Below are positions 7,265 to 14,161 of a stretch of DNA of 16,445 nucleotides, piece after piece. A model generated the notes under the pieces. The model was not told the origin of the DNA and ran no database searches. It saw nothing but the letters and a program-made list of their open reading frames with translations. Position 1 is the stretch's first letter. Each line of letters opens with the position of its first letter. The translations under genes were made by a program, and so were the position numbers. Origin of the DNA: Spirochaetaceae bacterium (GTDB lineage Bacteria > Spirochaetota > Spirochaetia > Treponematales > Breznakiellaceae); NCBI GenBank assembly GCA_031257075.1, contig JAIRPM010000198.1, positions 1 to 16,445 on the forward strand, in the 5' to 3' direction.

Positions 7265-8587
7265 ATGAAAAGATTTTTTTTTGTATACGCATTATGGTTT
7301 TCCGCTTGCACCGCTGCACAAGTGTCTGTGCCTTCGCCGCCGGCCCCGTCTCCTCCTGCGGATGAAAAATTCGCTATCGATGCTACCAGCCCGCTGGTAA
7401 TTGGAGTTTCTCAGCAGATTCAACTTTCAGTGCAGGGCACCCTCGCCGAAAAAGTCTCTGTACAATGGGCTTCAGACCACCCGCTTATCGCAACCATTAC
7501 CAGTTCCGGGAAAGTAACCGGCATACAGAGCGGCACGGCGAAAATAAGCGCGTCATCGTCCGGCAAAACGGCAATGCTTACCATAATAGTAAACGCCCAT
7601 GCGGCACCCTTAGTTATTGAGGGCAACCGCTGGCGTTCACTGGGTATAAGCGCTATACAGCAGTTAACACTCGGCGGGAGCCGGAAAAACGAACCGGTTA
7701 CATGGTTTTCGCAAGCCCCTGAAATAGCCTCAGTAAATGAAGCCGGGCAAATTACAGGCCTTTCGGCGGGAACAACCGCTATTACTGTATATTTAACCGA
7801 CAATTACTGGATAAACGATACGATTTCGGCAACGGTATCTTTGGATGCTACAAGCGGCAACGTAGTCAAACCGGCTCCAGGACTGCCCGATGGTTTTCTT
7901 ACTGACGAAAACGAAAAACTGGCCTGGGCGTATACCGACGGCGGTATCGACATATACTCAAACCCCAATGGCACATGGATGCTAACTTCGTACAATAATA
8001 CAACGCGGACAACAAAAGGCTGGTATTATGACCTGAATGGCAGGGGCGTAACCCGGTCTGGGAATACCAATTCGCCCACGCATAATGCTTATAGTATGGC
8101 AAACGGTGTTCAATATGATGACCGGAACGGGCTGGAATTGCAACTGACTCCGTATTTAATCAAAGTAAACAATATTCCTTATATTCTGCTTATGCACATA
8201 CTCACCAATACAAGCGATGTGCCCCTTACCGGTCAAAAGTTCGGCGCATGCTCTGATGTTATGATTGGCTCTAACGACACAGCGCCGGTATTGCGTAATA
8301 CGTACGGCAATATAGAAATGAGCGGTTCGACTAACAACAAAAATTACAAACTGATATTTGTCTGCAAGTCGGGCGAGCCGGTAACTCCGGTAACAACCTC
8401 ATGGTACGGGCGTTGTAATAGCGGCACAGCGACACCCCATTTTTGGCAGCACATCTACGATGACGGCATCGGTGCAAGTTATGCGCCCGGCAATGACAGC
8501 GCGTTCGCTTTCTCATACCAGAACATAGACCTTGCGCCCCATGCTTCGAAAACATTTGTAGTACGGCTTACGCTGATAGAAAACTAA
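7265..8587 (+). CDS. Surface lipoprotein with two BIG2 (bacterial Ig-like) domains
   Basis: The 440-residue product begins with a short lipoprotein signal (MKRFFFVYALWFSAC). Cys15 in FSAC is the likely lipidated residue, an acceptable spirochaete lipobox. A Pro/Ser linker follows, then two BIG2-like domains at about 37-111 and 116-193; each ends in the hallmark GKVTGIQSGTAKISA or GQITGLSAGTTAITV stretch. The C-terminal half (about 210-440), rich in Asn, Thr, Trp and Tyr, is probably beta-rich and matches no family I know. BIG2 domains usually occur in adhesins and surface proteins, so an outer-membrane or periplasmic lipoprotein is likely; the ligand is unknown. Codons 4-6 form a run of nine T. 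The gene is bracketed by TTAGGGCAA, which supplies the first base of the ATG and recurs 12 bases past the stop. It is convergent with the other lipoprotein gene. Confidence 0.85.
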   Translation: MKRFFFVYALWFSACTAAQVSVPSPPAPSPPADEKFAIDATSPLVIGVSQQIQLSVQGTLAEKVSVQWASDHPLIATITSSGKVTGIQSGTAKISASSSGKTAMLTIIVNAHAAPLVIEGNRWRSLGISAIQQLTLGGSRKNEPVTWFSQAPEIASVNEAGQITGLSAGTTAITVYLTDNYWINDTISATVSLDATSGNVVKPAPGLPDGFLTDENEKLAWAYTDGGIDIYSNPNGTWMLTSYNNTTRTTKGWYYDLNGRGVTRSGNTNSPTHNAYSMANGVQYDDRNGLELQLTPYLIKVNNIPYILLMHILTNTSDVPLTGQKFGACSDVMIGSNDTAPVLRNTYGNIEMSGSTNNKNYKLIFVCKSGEPVTPVTTSWYGRCNSGTATPHFWQHIYDDGIGASYAPGNDSAFAFSYQNIDLAPHASKTFVVRLTLIEN

Positions 8588-8598
8588 TACAACAAACT

Positions 8599-8629
8599 TT
8601 AGGGCAACTCGATTAATCAGCGTTGCCCT
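8599..8629. repeat. Degenerate second copy of the palindromic repeat
   Basis: TTAGGGCAAC (8599-8608) and GTTGCCCT (8622-8629) form an 8-bp stem around a core containing GATTAATC. Read outward, the right arm TAATCAGCGTTGCC matches the 6980-6993 arm exactly, while the left arm is disturbed (CTCGATTA in place of CGCTGATTA) and the two arms are fused. TTAG precedes it but is not repeated after it. It lies between two convergent lipoprotein genes and could act as a weak bidirectional terminator, although T tracts are poor. Confidence 0.6.
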
Positions 8630-8665
8630 CTTATTGCTCATTTCATTACGCAAATCAGTGGTTGC

Positions 8666-10510
8666 TTAAGGAGGCGTGGGCATCGTTGCTAAATCTAAGT
8701 CTGCGAAGTTAATGCGGTCTCGGTCGCTCGAGGCCAAGTTGCCTTTCCATGTTGCAAATAGGTACTGCGTATCCGCGTCGCTCGGCCTGTAAATGTTAAT
8801 GGTTGCGCTGGTAGTGCTGCCTGCTGTCCCAAAAAGTGCACCGGTGTTTGTAATTGTTGGCGGTGCCGTCGAATTCAAATAGATGGCTCGAAGTTGGGAG
8901 CAATTTACAAAAAGCGGAGCATTTATCCCGTTAAGTTTTGGAATTATTACCTGTTGCAGACGTGAAGCAGCCTTGTTTGGTTCAGAAAAACTAAAACATT
9001 CGGCCATAACCTTTGTGGCCTCGGGCAGGTAAATACCAAGAAGCCCTGTACAATCATAAAACGCCTTTTCATTTACCTCCTCTACCTTCGGCAAATAAAT
9101 ATTAGTGAATTCCGCATTACTGCAGCCTTCAAAAGTTCCTTGCTCTACCGTATAAAAAGAAGGCAAATAAACACTTTTAAGGCCGGTACAGCCATAAAAT
9201 GTACGGCCTTTTTGACTCCATGGCGGAATAGATGCGTTTACATTATCACCAATGATGTCTGCGTTAGGGAAATTTATCGCACTAATTCCGCGGCATTCAT
9301 AAAAAGATTCCGCCCCTATTTTGAGAATGTTATTATTATTCGGGCCAAAGTCTATAGTTGTGAGGTTGATACATTGATAAAAAGCGCCGTCAGGAATTTT
9401 CTGCAACGAAGTCAATTTTACTGACATTAGGGACGTACACTGGTAAAAAGTGTTAAAGCCCATATAGGTTACGTCCGGCGTGTCTATTGCCAACAAATAC
9501 TGGCATCCGTTGAAAGCGTTGGTGCCCAGCGAATTTGCTTTGGGAATTGTTATCTCTATAAGATTGGTGCATTGGTAGAAAGCCCCTTCATCTATACCGC
9601 GCGCTTCTGGAAAATCCAAGGATAAAATACCGGAACAGTCTTTGAAAGCATTTTTGCCTATCGAAATAACGCTTTCAAAATTTACCTCTGCAAGGCCGGT
9701 AAGCCCTTGAAAAGCGTTGTCGCCTATGCCGGTAATTCCTTCGCCGGTTATTGACCGGAGATTGCTGTATCCGTCAAAAGCGCCGCGAGCAGCGGAACCC
9801 GGTTCAATTACACTCATCGATTGGGGGAGAACGAGCGACACTATTTTGTTTTTTGCCAAGCCGGTAAAAGTGGTTTTCCATATATCGCCGTTACATTGCG
9901 CCAAATCAATACTGTAAAAGTTTTTGTTTAGGGTCGTCAATGCCGCGAAAAGTTTGCCTGTATTCGCATCGTTTATGGTAAGCCCCTCGATGGTAATAGT
10001 GAACGGGTTATCTATCCTTGAGCCGTCATAACCGGTTCTGAGGGCGTTCGCTTCCGCTTCTTCTATTGCTTTGGCAATAACAGTGTCGGTATCAATCGGC
10101 GGCAGCACTATTGCTTTCGGTTCGCTGCGGATATTTGTCCTGGTTACGCACACGAGGAAAAATTCATACGTTGCATTGTAAATAAGTTTGTTGGTAGACC
10201 ATGTCCGGGTTCTGGGAGCTATTACTATGGGCAAATCCGTGTCCGGAAAAGCAGGATGTTTGGGGATAAATGTGATTTCGATATGGTCAAGCGAGGTAAT
10301 TCCCGGGTCATTCCATGTAAGAATAATAGATGTCTCATCCCGGGATGCGTTCAAATTGAGCACCTGAGGCACATGGACTATGGGCGTATTCTCGTCCATG
10401 CCGGACTCGCCGGGTGATTTGGGAGAATTACATGCTACAATAAAAGTTCCGAAACACAGCGCCCCTATAGCGGCGCACCGTTGCCATTTCCAATGTTTTG
10501 ATAGTGCCAT
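8666..10510 (-). CDS. Lipoprotein with fibronectin-III-like domain and BspA/TpLRR leucine-rich repeats
   Basis: From the chosen ATG at 10510 the product has 614 residues. It opens with a lipoprotein signal ending FIVAC, Cys27 being the likely lipid anchor. A fibronectin-III-like domain (about 47-136) is followed by a linker and then, from about 170 to 560, roughly thirteen LRR_5 repeats of the BspA/TpLRR class, recognisable by recurring AFxxC units (KNAFKDCSGILSLDF, EGAFYQCTNLIEITI, EKAFYDCTGLLGIYL). Such proteins in treponemes and oral bacteria are surface-exposed and mediate attachment, so an adhesin role is inferred. The frame is open to 10702, but that extension lacks a signal and crosses the promoter and the divergent gene; the ATG at 10510 gives a clean signal peptide and lies six bases from a -10 box. 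No normally spaced Shine-Dalgarno is present. Transcription may be leaderless. Confidence 0.92.
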   Translation of the reverse strand: MALSKHWKWQRCAAIGALCFGTFIVACNSPKSPGESGMDENTPIVHVPQVLNLNASRDETSIILTWNDPGITSLDHIEITFIPKHPAFPDTDLPIVIAPRTRTWSTNKLIYNATYEFFLVCVTRTNIRSEPKAIVLPPIDTDTVIAKAIEEAEANALRTGYDGSRIDNPFTITIEGLTINDANTGKLFAALTTLNKNFYSIDLAQCNGDIWKTTFTGLAKNKIVSLVLPQSMSVIEPGSAARGAFDGYSNLRSITGEGITGIGDNAFQGLTGLAEVNFESVISIGKNAFKDCSGILSLDFPEARGIDEGAFYQCTNLIEITIPKANSLGTNAFNGCQYLLAIDTPDVTYMGFNTFYQCTSLMSVKLTSLQKIPDGAFYQCINLTTIDFGPNNNNILKIGAESFYECRGISAINFPNADIIGDNVNASIPPWSQKGRTFYGCTGLKSVYLPSFYTVEQGTFEGCSNAEFTNIYLPKVEEVNEKAFYDCTGLLGIYLPEATKVMAECFSFSEPNKAASRLQQVIIPKLNGINAPLFVNCSQLRAIYLNSTAPPTITNTGALFGTAGSTTSATINIYRPSDADTQYLFATWKGNLASSDRDRINFADLDLATMPTPP

Positions 10511-10516
10511 ACTTGA

Positions 10517-10545
10517 AATATACCTTATTTTTCTTTTTTGGTCAA
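10517..10545 (-). promoter_or_regulatory. Promoter of the LRR lipoprotein gene, leaderless geometry
   Basis: On the minus strand TTGACC (10545-10540), a 17-base A-rich spacer and TATATT (10522-10517) are followed by six bases (TCAAGT) and the ATG at 10510. A standard +1 would fall on the A of the start codon. The AAGG in the spacer would then not be in the mRNA, so it cannot be the ribosome-binding site. Confidence 0.75.
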
Positions 10546-10601
10546 GCAAATTCACCGCAAATATGCGCCTATTTTTTTGTTTGAACCGGCTCCTGCGCCG
10601 T

Positions 10602-10609
10602 CCCCCCCC
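10602..10609. repeat. Eight-base C tract (G8 on the LRR-gene strand)
   Basis: An uninterrupted run of eight C lies in the 176-base divergent spacer between the LRR lipoprotein and PilZ-like genes, 56 bases upstream of the lipoprotein -35 box. Homopolymeric G tracts upstream of treponemal surface-protein genes are known to vary in length and alter expression. This one is further out than a core promoter, so a function is only possible. Confidence 0.6.
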
Positions 10610-10648
10610 GCCGCCGATACAGTGATACCTTGTATTGATTTGACAGGG

Positions 10649-10678
10649 TAGACAAAAAGTAAAAAAGCAAAGTAAACT
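10649..10678 (+). promoter_or_regulatory. Tentative promoter of the PilZ-like gene
   Basis: TAGACA (10649-10654) and TAAACT (10673-10678) are 18 bases apart and end eight bases before the ATG at 10687, which would give an almost leaderless transcript. A perfect TTGACA at 10640-10645 has no -10 at normal distance. The assignment is weak. Confidence 0.3.
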
Positions 10679-10686
10679 ATAGGCAA

Positions 10687-11565
10687 ATGAGTTCGTTGCC
10701 AAGGCAAAAAATTAACGACTATTATGACCAGTTCAAATCGGTTGACGTTACTTTTACCAAAGAAGTCATCCAAATAACAGGTTTAGTCGCGAAAGAGATA
10801 CAACTTAAATGCACCTCTGACTTTTTTCCCTGTGTCATTTATTCAACTTCTTTCGAAGCGGTCAAGGTCGTAGCCAATAACAAATCCGGCTTGCTGCACA
10901 AACTCAAATCCACAAACAATGTACTTTCCATACGCTTTTTTTTCAAATTACGCGGCACCGAAGAGCAAGTTGTGTTTCTGGTACCCGCCCGCGTAACAGG
11001 CACTTCATCCTACGGTTCTTCCCCGGATATGAGCCTTTTTACGCTGGTGTTTTCGGCGCGCCCCCCTGACGACCTTATTGAAATTATGGGCTGCATTTTA
11101 GAAGCCAATATGAATTTTACCAAGCGCAAAGACGAACGCCTCACCATTACTCCCGATGCTATGCGAAAAATGAGCCTCAAAGCCAAAGATATTTTTGTTG
11201 TGATAGACGCAAGTACGCATCGGTGCGTTTTGCGCGAAGTGTTCTTTTCCGGCGCGCGGCTTGTTATGCTTGACAAAACAGCGCCGGAAAACGGAAAACT
11301 GGTGGCGATACGGCTGGAATTTGACGACCCTCGCGAAGAATGCATTTTATCGGGCAAAATTGTTAAATTTGATACCGTTACCGGCAATGACGATATGTAC
11401 GTTATTACCGTTGTGTACACCGATACTGTGCCTATGTCTTACAAAGTACGCCTCAACAATTTTCTAACCTCTATCAAAATGGATGCCCGAATCAAAACAA
11501 AAACGCCGGATGCCGGCGCAAGAGGCAACGGGGATAAACCGCCCTCTCTCGAAGATACCGTTTAA
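10687..11565 (+). CDS. PilZ-like protein with treponemal N-terminal domain (possible c-di-GMP receptor)
   Basis: PilZ domains bind cyclic di-GMP through an RxxxR motif and a following [DN]xSxxG motif and alter motility or secretion. The 292-residue product has an N-terminal half (about 10-135) of the kind called PilZN3 in treponemal proteins. It is followed by RKDER (Arg147-Arg151), fitting RxxxR, and a beta-barrel-like region to about 260. The second motif is degenerate: REVFFSGARL has Glu184 and Phe186 where Asp/Asn and Ser are expected, so c-di-GMP binding is uncertain. There is no signal peptide or membrane span, so it is cytoplasmic. The C-terminal tail is charged and disordered. AGG lies only three bases before the ATG. 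The TPR gene starts five bases after the stop, suggesting a two-gene unit. Family assignment rests on motif recognition. Confidence 0.72.
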   Translation: MSSLPRQKINDYYDQFKSVDVTFTKEVIQITGLVAKEIQLKCTSDFFPCVIYSTSFEAVKVVANNKSGLLHKLKSTNNVLSIRFFFKLRGTEEQVVFLVPARVTGTSSYGSSPDMSLFTLVFSARPPDDLIEIMGCILEANMNFTKRKDERLTITPDAMRKMSLKAKDIFVVIDASTHRCVLREVFFSGARLVMLDKTAPENGKLVAIRLEFDDPREECILSGKIVKFDTVTGNDDMYVITVVYTDTVPMSYKVRLNNFLTSIKMDARIKTKTPDAGARGNGDKPPSLEDTV

Positions 11566-11570
11566 GCCTT

Positions 11571-12698
11571 GTGAATACATCCAAAATCATCTATATAAAT
11601 CTGCCCGAAGACAGCGAATTGTACCGGCATATTCAGGAAGATGCTAACCATAAGCATGGCAAAACTGACGAATTGCCATTCACCATAAACCCCAAAATCC
11701 CCTTGCCTGTAGAAATTGAGCCCGGGCAGGCCAAACAAGACATTTCGCAAAACCTTACGTTGGAGATGATTCTTTCCGGTATGATAAAAACGCTCAAGGA
11801 CGACCCCAGTTGCCGCTACCAAAACTATTACCGGCGCTTCGTCCGCGCTGCCAAACCGCGCATCTTGCGGGAACTTGCGGCCGCCGCCCTTGTCAAGGCA
11901 GAAAACGGCGATTTTGATTTTGCCTGCGAAATTGCCGCCGCCGCGAAAGCCATTTTCCCTAAATCGGCAAAAGCCCTCCATACCCGCGCCTCGGTGCTTG
12001 ACGCGCAGGCCGCCTATTTGGAAAAAACCGGCCAAAACGCCCATGACGCAAAGGAACGGGCGGCGCTCGCCTACCACGAAGCGCTTTCCATTGAAGAACC
12101 GCTTGTGGAAACGCTTTTGAGCGCCGGCCGTTTCTATTACCGGTATGAAAACTATGGCAATGCGCTGAAATACTTACGCGCCTATATTCCGCTGGCCGAT
12201 AACAAAGAACAGCAAGCAGAGGCGCGGGAATTGGTGAAGCGCATAGAAACAGCCCACCTCGATGACGCGTTGTTCGGTGAAGCCCGCGCCCTCATCGAAA
12301 ATGGCAAAGAAGAAGAAGGCCTGGAAAAAATCCGCGTTTTTCTTCAAAACAATGCCGAAGTATGGAATGCTCATTTTTTGGAAGGGCTTGCCCTGCGCCG
12401 GCTGAAACGCTGGGACGAAGCGCTTGCCGCGTTTCGCAAAGCGCAAAATGCGAGCGGCGCGATAAGCGATACCCTTAACGAAATAGCCATCTGCCTTTTG
12501 GAACTGGGGCGTACCCTTGAAGCAAAAAAAGAATTGGAAACCGCTCTTTTGAACGACAGCGAAAACGTCAAAATTCTGTCAAATCTTGCATTGGTCGAAT
12601 TAAAACTGGGACACAAGGAACAAGCCCTCGCTTTTTTCCGCACGGTAACGGAATACGCGCCAGACGACCCTATTGCAAAACGTTTTTTAGAACTGTAA
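11571..12698 (+). CDS. Tetratricopeptide-repeat protein
   Basis: The 375-residue product is cytoplasmic by appearance (no signal or membrane span). Four TPR-like helix pairs can be picked out at about 179-212, 264-297, 298-331 and 332-365, with the expected pattern (for example LNEIAICLLELGRTLEAKKELETAL and LSNLALVELKLGHKEQALAFF). The region 95-175 is also helical and repeat-like. The first 90 residues are not recognised. TPRs mediate protein-protein contacts, so a scaffold role is likely and the partner unknown; the adjacent PilZ-like protein is the obvious candidate. The GTG start at 11571 has no Shine-Dalgarno and is five bases after the upstream stop, implying translational coupling. A downstream ATG would remove only part of the unrecognised N-terminus. 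A terminator-like hairpin follows at 12713. Confidence 0.82.
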   Translation: MNTSKIIYINLPEDSELYRHIQEDANHKHGKTDELPFTINPKIPLPVEIEPGQAKQDISQNLTLEMILSGMIKTLKDDPSCRYQNYYRRFVRAAKPRILRELAAAALVKAENGDFDFACEIAAAAKAIFPKSAKALHTRASVLDAQAAYLEKTGQNAHDAKERAALAYHEALSIEEPLVETLLSAGRFYYRYENYGNALKYLRAYIPLADNKEQQAEARELVKRIETAHLDDALFGEARALIENGKEEEGLEKIRVFLQNNAEVWNAHFLEGLALRRLKRWDEALAAFRKAQNASGAISDTLNEIAICLLELGRTLEAKKELETALLNDSENVKILSNLALVELKLGHKEQALAFFRTVTEYAPDDPIAKRFLEL

Positions 12699-12712
12699 AA
12701 TCAGAGAATGTT

Positions 12713-12750
12713 TGCGCGCTCCGTCCGAGGCGCAGGCTTTATTTCTTTTG
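12713..12750 (+). terminator. Possible intrinsic terminator after the TPR gene
   Basis: TGCGC-G-CTC (12713-12721) can pair with GAG-GCGCA (12727-12734): eight base pairs with one bulged G and a five-base loop. A T-rich stretch, GGCTTTATTTCTTTTG, follows. The bulge and interrupted T tract make it a moderate candidate. It would separate the PilZ/TPR unit from the flavodoxin unit. Confidence 0.4.
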
Positions 12751-12765
12751 TATAAGGAGTTGAAA

Positions 12766-13329
12766 ATGAACAAAAAAACAATTACCGGGCTGGCAGTGGC
12801 GCTTTGTCTATTGATGCCGGCAATTGCGCATGCCCAAGCAACGCCGGGCAAGTCAAAAGTAGCGGTAATCTATTACTCGCTTAGCGAAAACACGGATATG
12901 GTAGCCAAAAAGATTGCCGCCCTTCTCAATGCCGATATTATCAGGCTGGAAACTGCGCAAGCCTATAATACGCGCGACATGGTTAAATTCCGGGATTTTG
13001 CAAAAACCGAACAGAATTCCAAAAAATGGCCGGAATTAAAGCCTCTTAAAACAAGCCTTTCCGGGTATCAGACCATTTTTTTAGGCTCGCCGGTCTGGTA
13101 TTCTTCCATAGCCAACCCTATGGTAACATTCCTCAGTCAAAATGACCTATCAGGTAAAAGAGTGATTACGTTTGGTACATGCAGCGGCGGCGAAGGTGAT
13201 TTTTTCAAAGAATTTGACAAAAACATTAAGAATGCCTTTGTTGAAAAAGGCTTGATGTTCCAAAACGCCTCCAACGACAAAGGGCTTGATAAAAAGATTA
13301 GTGATTGGGTAAAAAAAGTAAAATTATAG
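12766..13329 (+). CDS. Exported flavodoxin-like protein
   Basis: The 187-residue product has a classic Sec signal peptide (MNKK n-region, hydrophobic core to residue 20, AHA/AQA cleavage motif near 23-25). A flavodoxin fold follows: strand KVAVIYYS, then a phosphate-binding loop SLSENT (38-43) resembling the flavodoxin T/SxT/SxNT loop, the FLGSPVWY segment (105-112) and the TFGTCSGGEGDFF loop (135-147) that normally contacts the isoalloxazine ring. It resembles the Flavodoxin_4-type family of flavodoxin/NAD(P)H-oxidoreductase-like proteins. FMN binding is inferred, and a periplasmic or lipid-free exported location is predicted. The ATG at 12766 is chosen for its AAGGAG Shine-Dalgarno (12754-12759), the best in the window, and the clean signal; an upstream in-frame TTG at 12712 has neither. 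The membrane-protein gene follows after four bases, so the two probably act together. Confidence 0.85.
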   Translation: MNKKTITGLAVALCLLMPAIAHAQATPGKSKVAVIYYSLSENTDMVAKKIAALLNADIIRLETAQAYNTRDMVKFRDFAKTEQNSKKWPELKPLKTSLSGYQTIFLGSPVWYSSIANPMVTFLSQNDLSGKRVITFGTCSGGEGDFFKEFDKNIKNAFVEKGLMFQNASNDKGLDKKISDWVKKVKL

Positions 13330-13333
13330 GGCA

Positions 13334-14161
13334 ATGGTTTTTTTACGGCATTCCGTTCTTCTAAAAACCGGAGCTTTTGCCTCGCTCTTTGTGCTTGCGG
13401 CAACTGTGGCAATAACATCGAAAATTTTGTCGGCGTTCCGCATGCTGGGAGAGAGCGATGACCGGCGGCCGGCGCTGGCGTTTTTTGCTTCGGTTTTTAA
13501 GCAGAAAGATTCCTTTGTCCCCTATTATTCGCTTCTTGCGGCCCTTCTTTTTGCCTGTGTTGCCCTTTTTTGCATCATCTATTTTTTTGAAAATACGCAG
13601 TCAATGGAAATCCGCTGTTTTGAAATTTTTGCTTTTTCTTTTACCTTTGAAGTCTTGCGCATCGTTTCACCGGCGGGTGCGGCATTCAATTTTTTGCCTT
13701 TCTACATGATGGCGGCGGAGCGCATTCTTGTTTTTATCCGGTTTGCGGGAATTACCGCGCTTCTTGCTGCGGGATTGTTTGCGTCCGGTTTCAAAACCCA
13801 GCAAAAAAACAGCCTATTGCTTTCTTTTAGCCTCGCTTCGTTAGTGATTGCCGTGCAAATTCCTATAGACATTTTTGAATTCGACACTGCCTTAAATCCC
13901 ATTATCGGATTTGCCTCTATGACCAAAACGATAGAATTTTGCGCTGCCGTCCTTGCGGCAGGGAGTTTTCTTGCCGGCGCTTACTCGCGGGGAACAAAAG
14001 AATTCATCCCCGCCGGATTTGGCATTTTGCTCCTTGCCGCAGGAAAAATTATCCTCCAAAACGCCGATGCTCTCGTATTGTTTATTTTTGCCCCCGTTAT
14101 GCTTTTGGGCGGTATGTTTTTGTTCTATTCAAATATGCGCAAAGTTTATATGTGGCTCTAA
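13334..14161 (+). CDS. Polytopic membrane protein of unknown function
   Basis: The 275-residue product is very hydrophobic, with about eight predicted spans near residues 12-32, 65-86, 95-112, 130-152, 159-179, 201-217, 225-243 and 247-266. I see no transporter signature, heme-binding histidine pairs or kinase domain, and do not recognise the family. His6 is the only histidine I noted, which argues against a cytochrome-b-type subunit. A small motif, RIVSPAGAAFNFLPFYMMAAER (109-130), between spans 3 and 4 is the most distinctive piece. The ATG lies four bases after the exported flavodoxin stop, with an AGGG overlapping that stop, so coupling is likely and a shared electron-transfer or sensing role is possible. 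Its stop overlaps the dprA stop on the other strand. Confidence 0.8.
   Translation: MVFLRHSVLLKTGAFASLFVLAATVAITSKILSAFRMLGESDDRRPALAFFASVFKQKDSFVPYYSLLAALLFACVALFCIIYFFENTQSMEIRCFEIFAFSFTFEVLRIVSPAGAAFNFLPFYMMAAERILVFIRFAGITALLAAGLFASGFKTQQKNSLLLSFSLASLVIAVQIPIDIFEFDTALNPIIGFASMTKTIEFCAAVLAAGSFLAGAYSRGTKEFIPAGFGILLLAAGKIILQNADALVLFIFAPVMLLGGMFLFYSNMRKVYMWL

Noticed and set aside
10511..10702. N-terminal extension of the LRR lipoprotein to 10702
   Set aside because: It covers the promoter and the poly-C tract, overlaps the divergent PilZ-like gene, and would bury the lipoprotein signal peptide inside the protein.
12712..12765. TTG start at 12712 for the exported flavodoxin
   Set aside because: It would place 18 residues before a complete signal peptide, lies in a terminator-like hairpin and lacks a ribosome-binding site, whereas ATG 12766 has AAGGAG.
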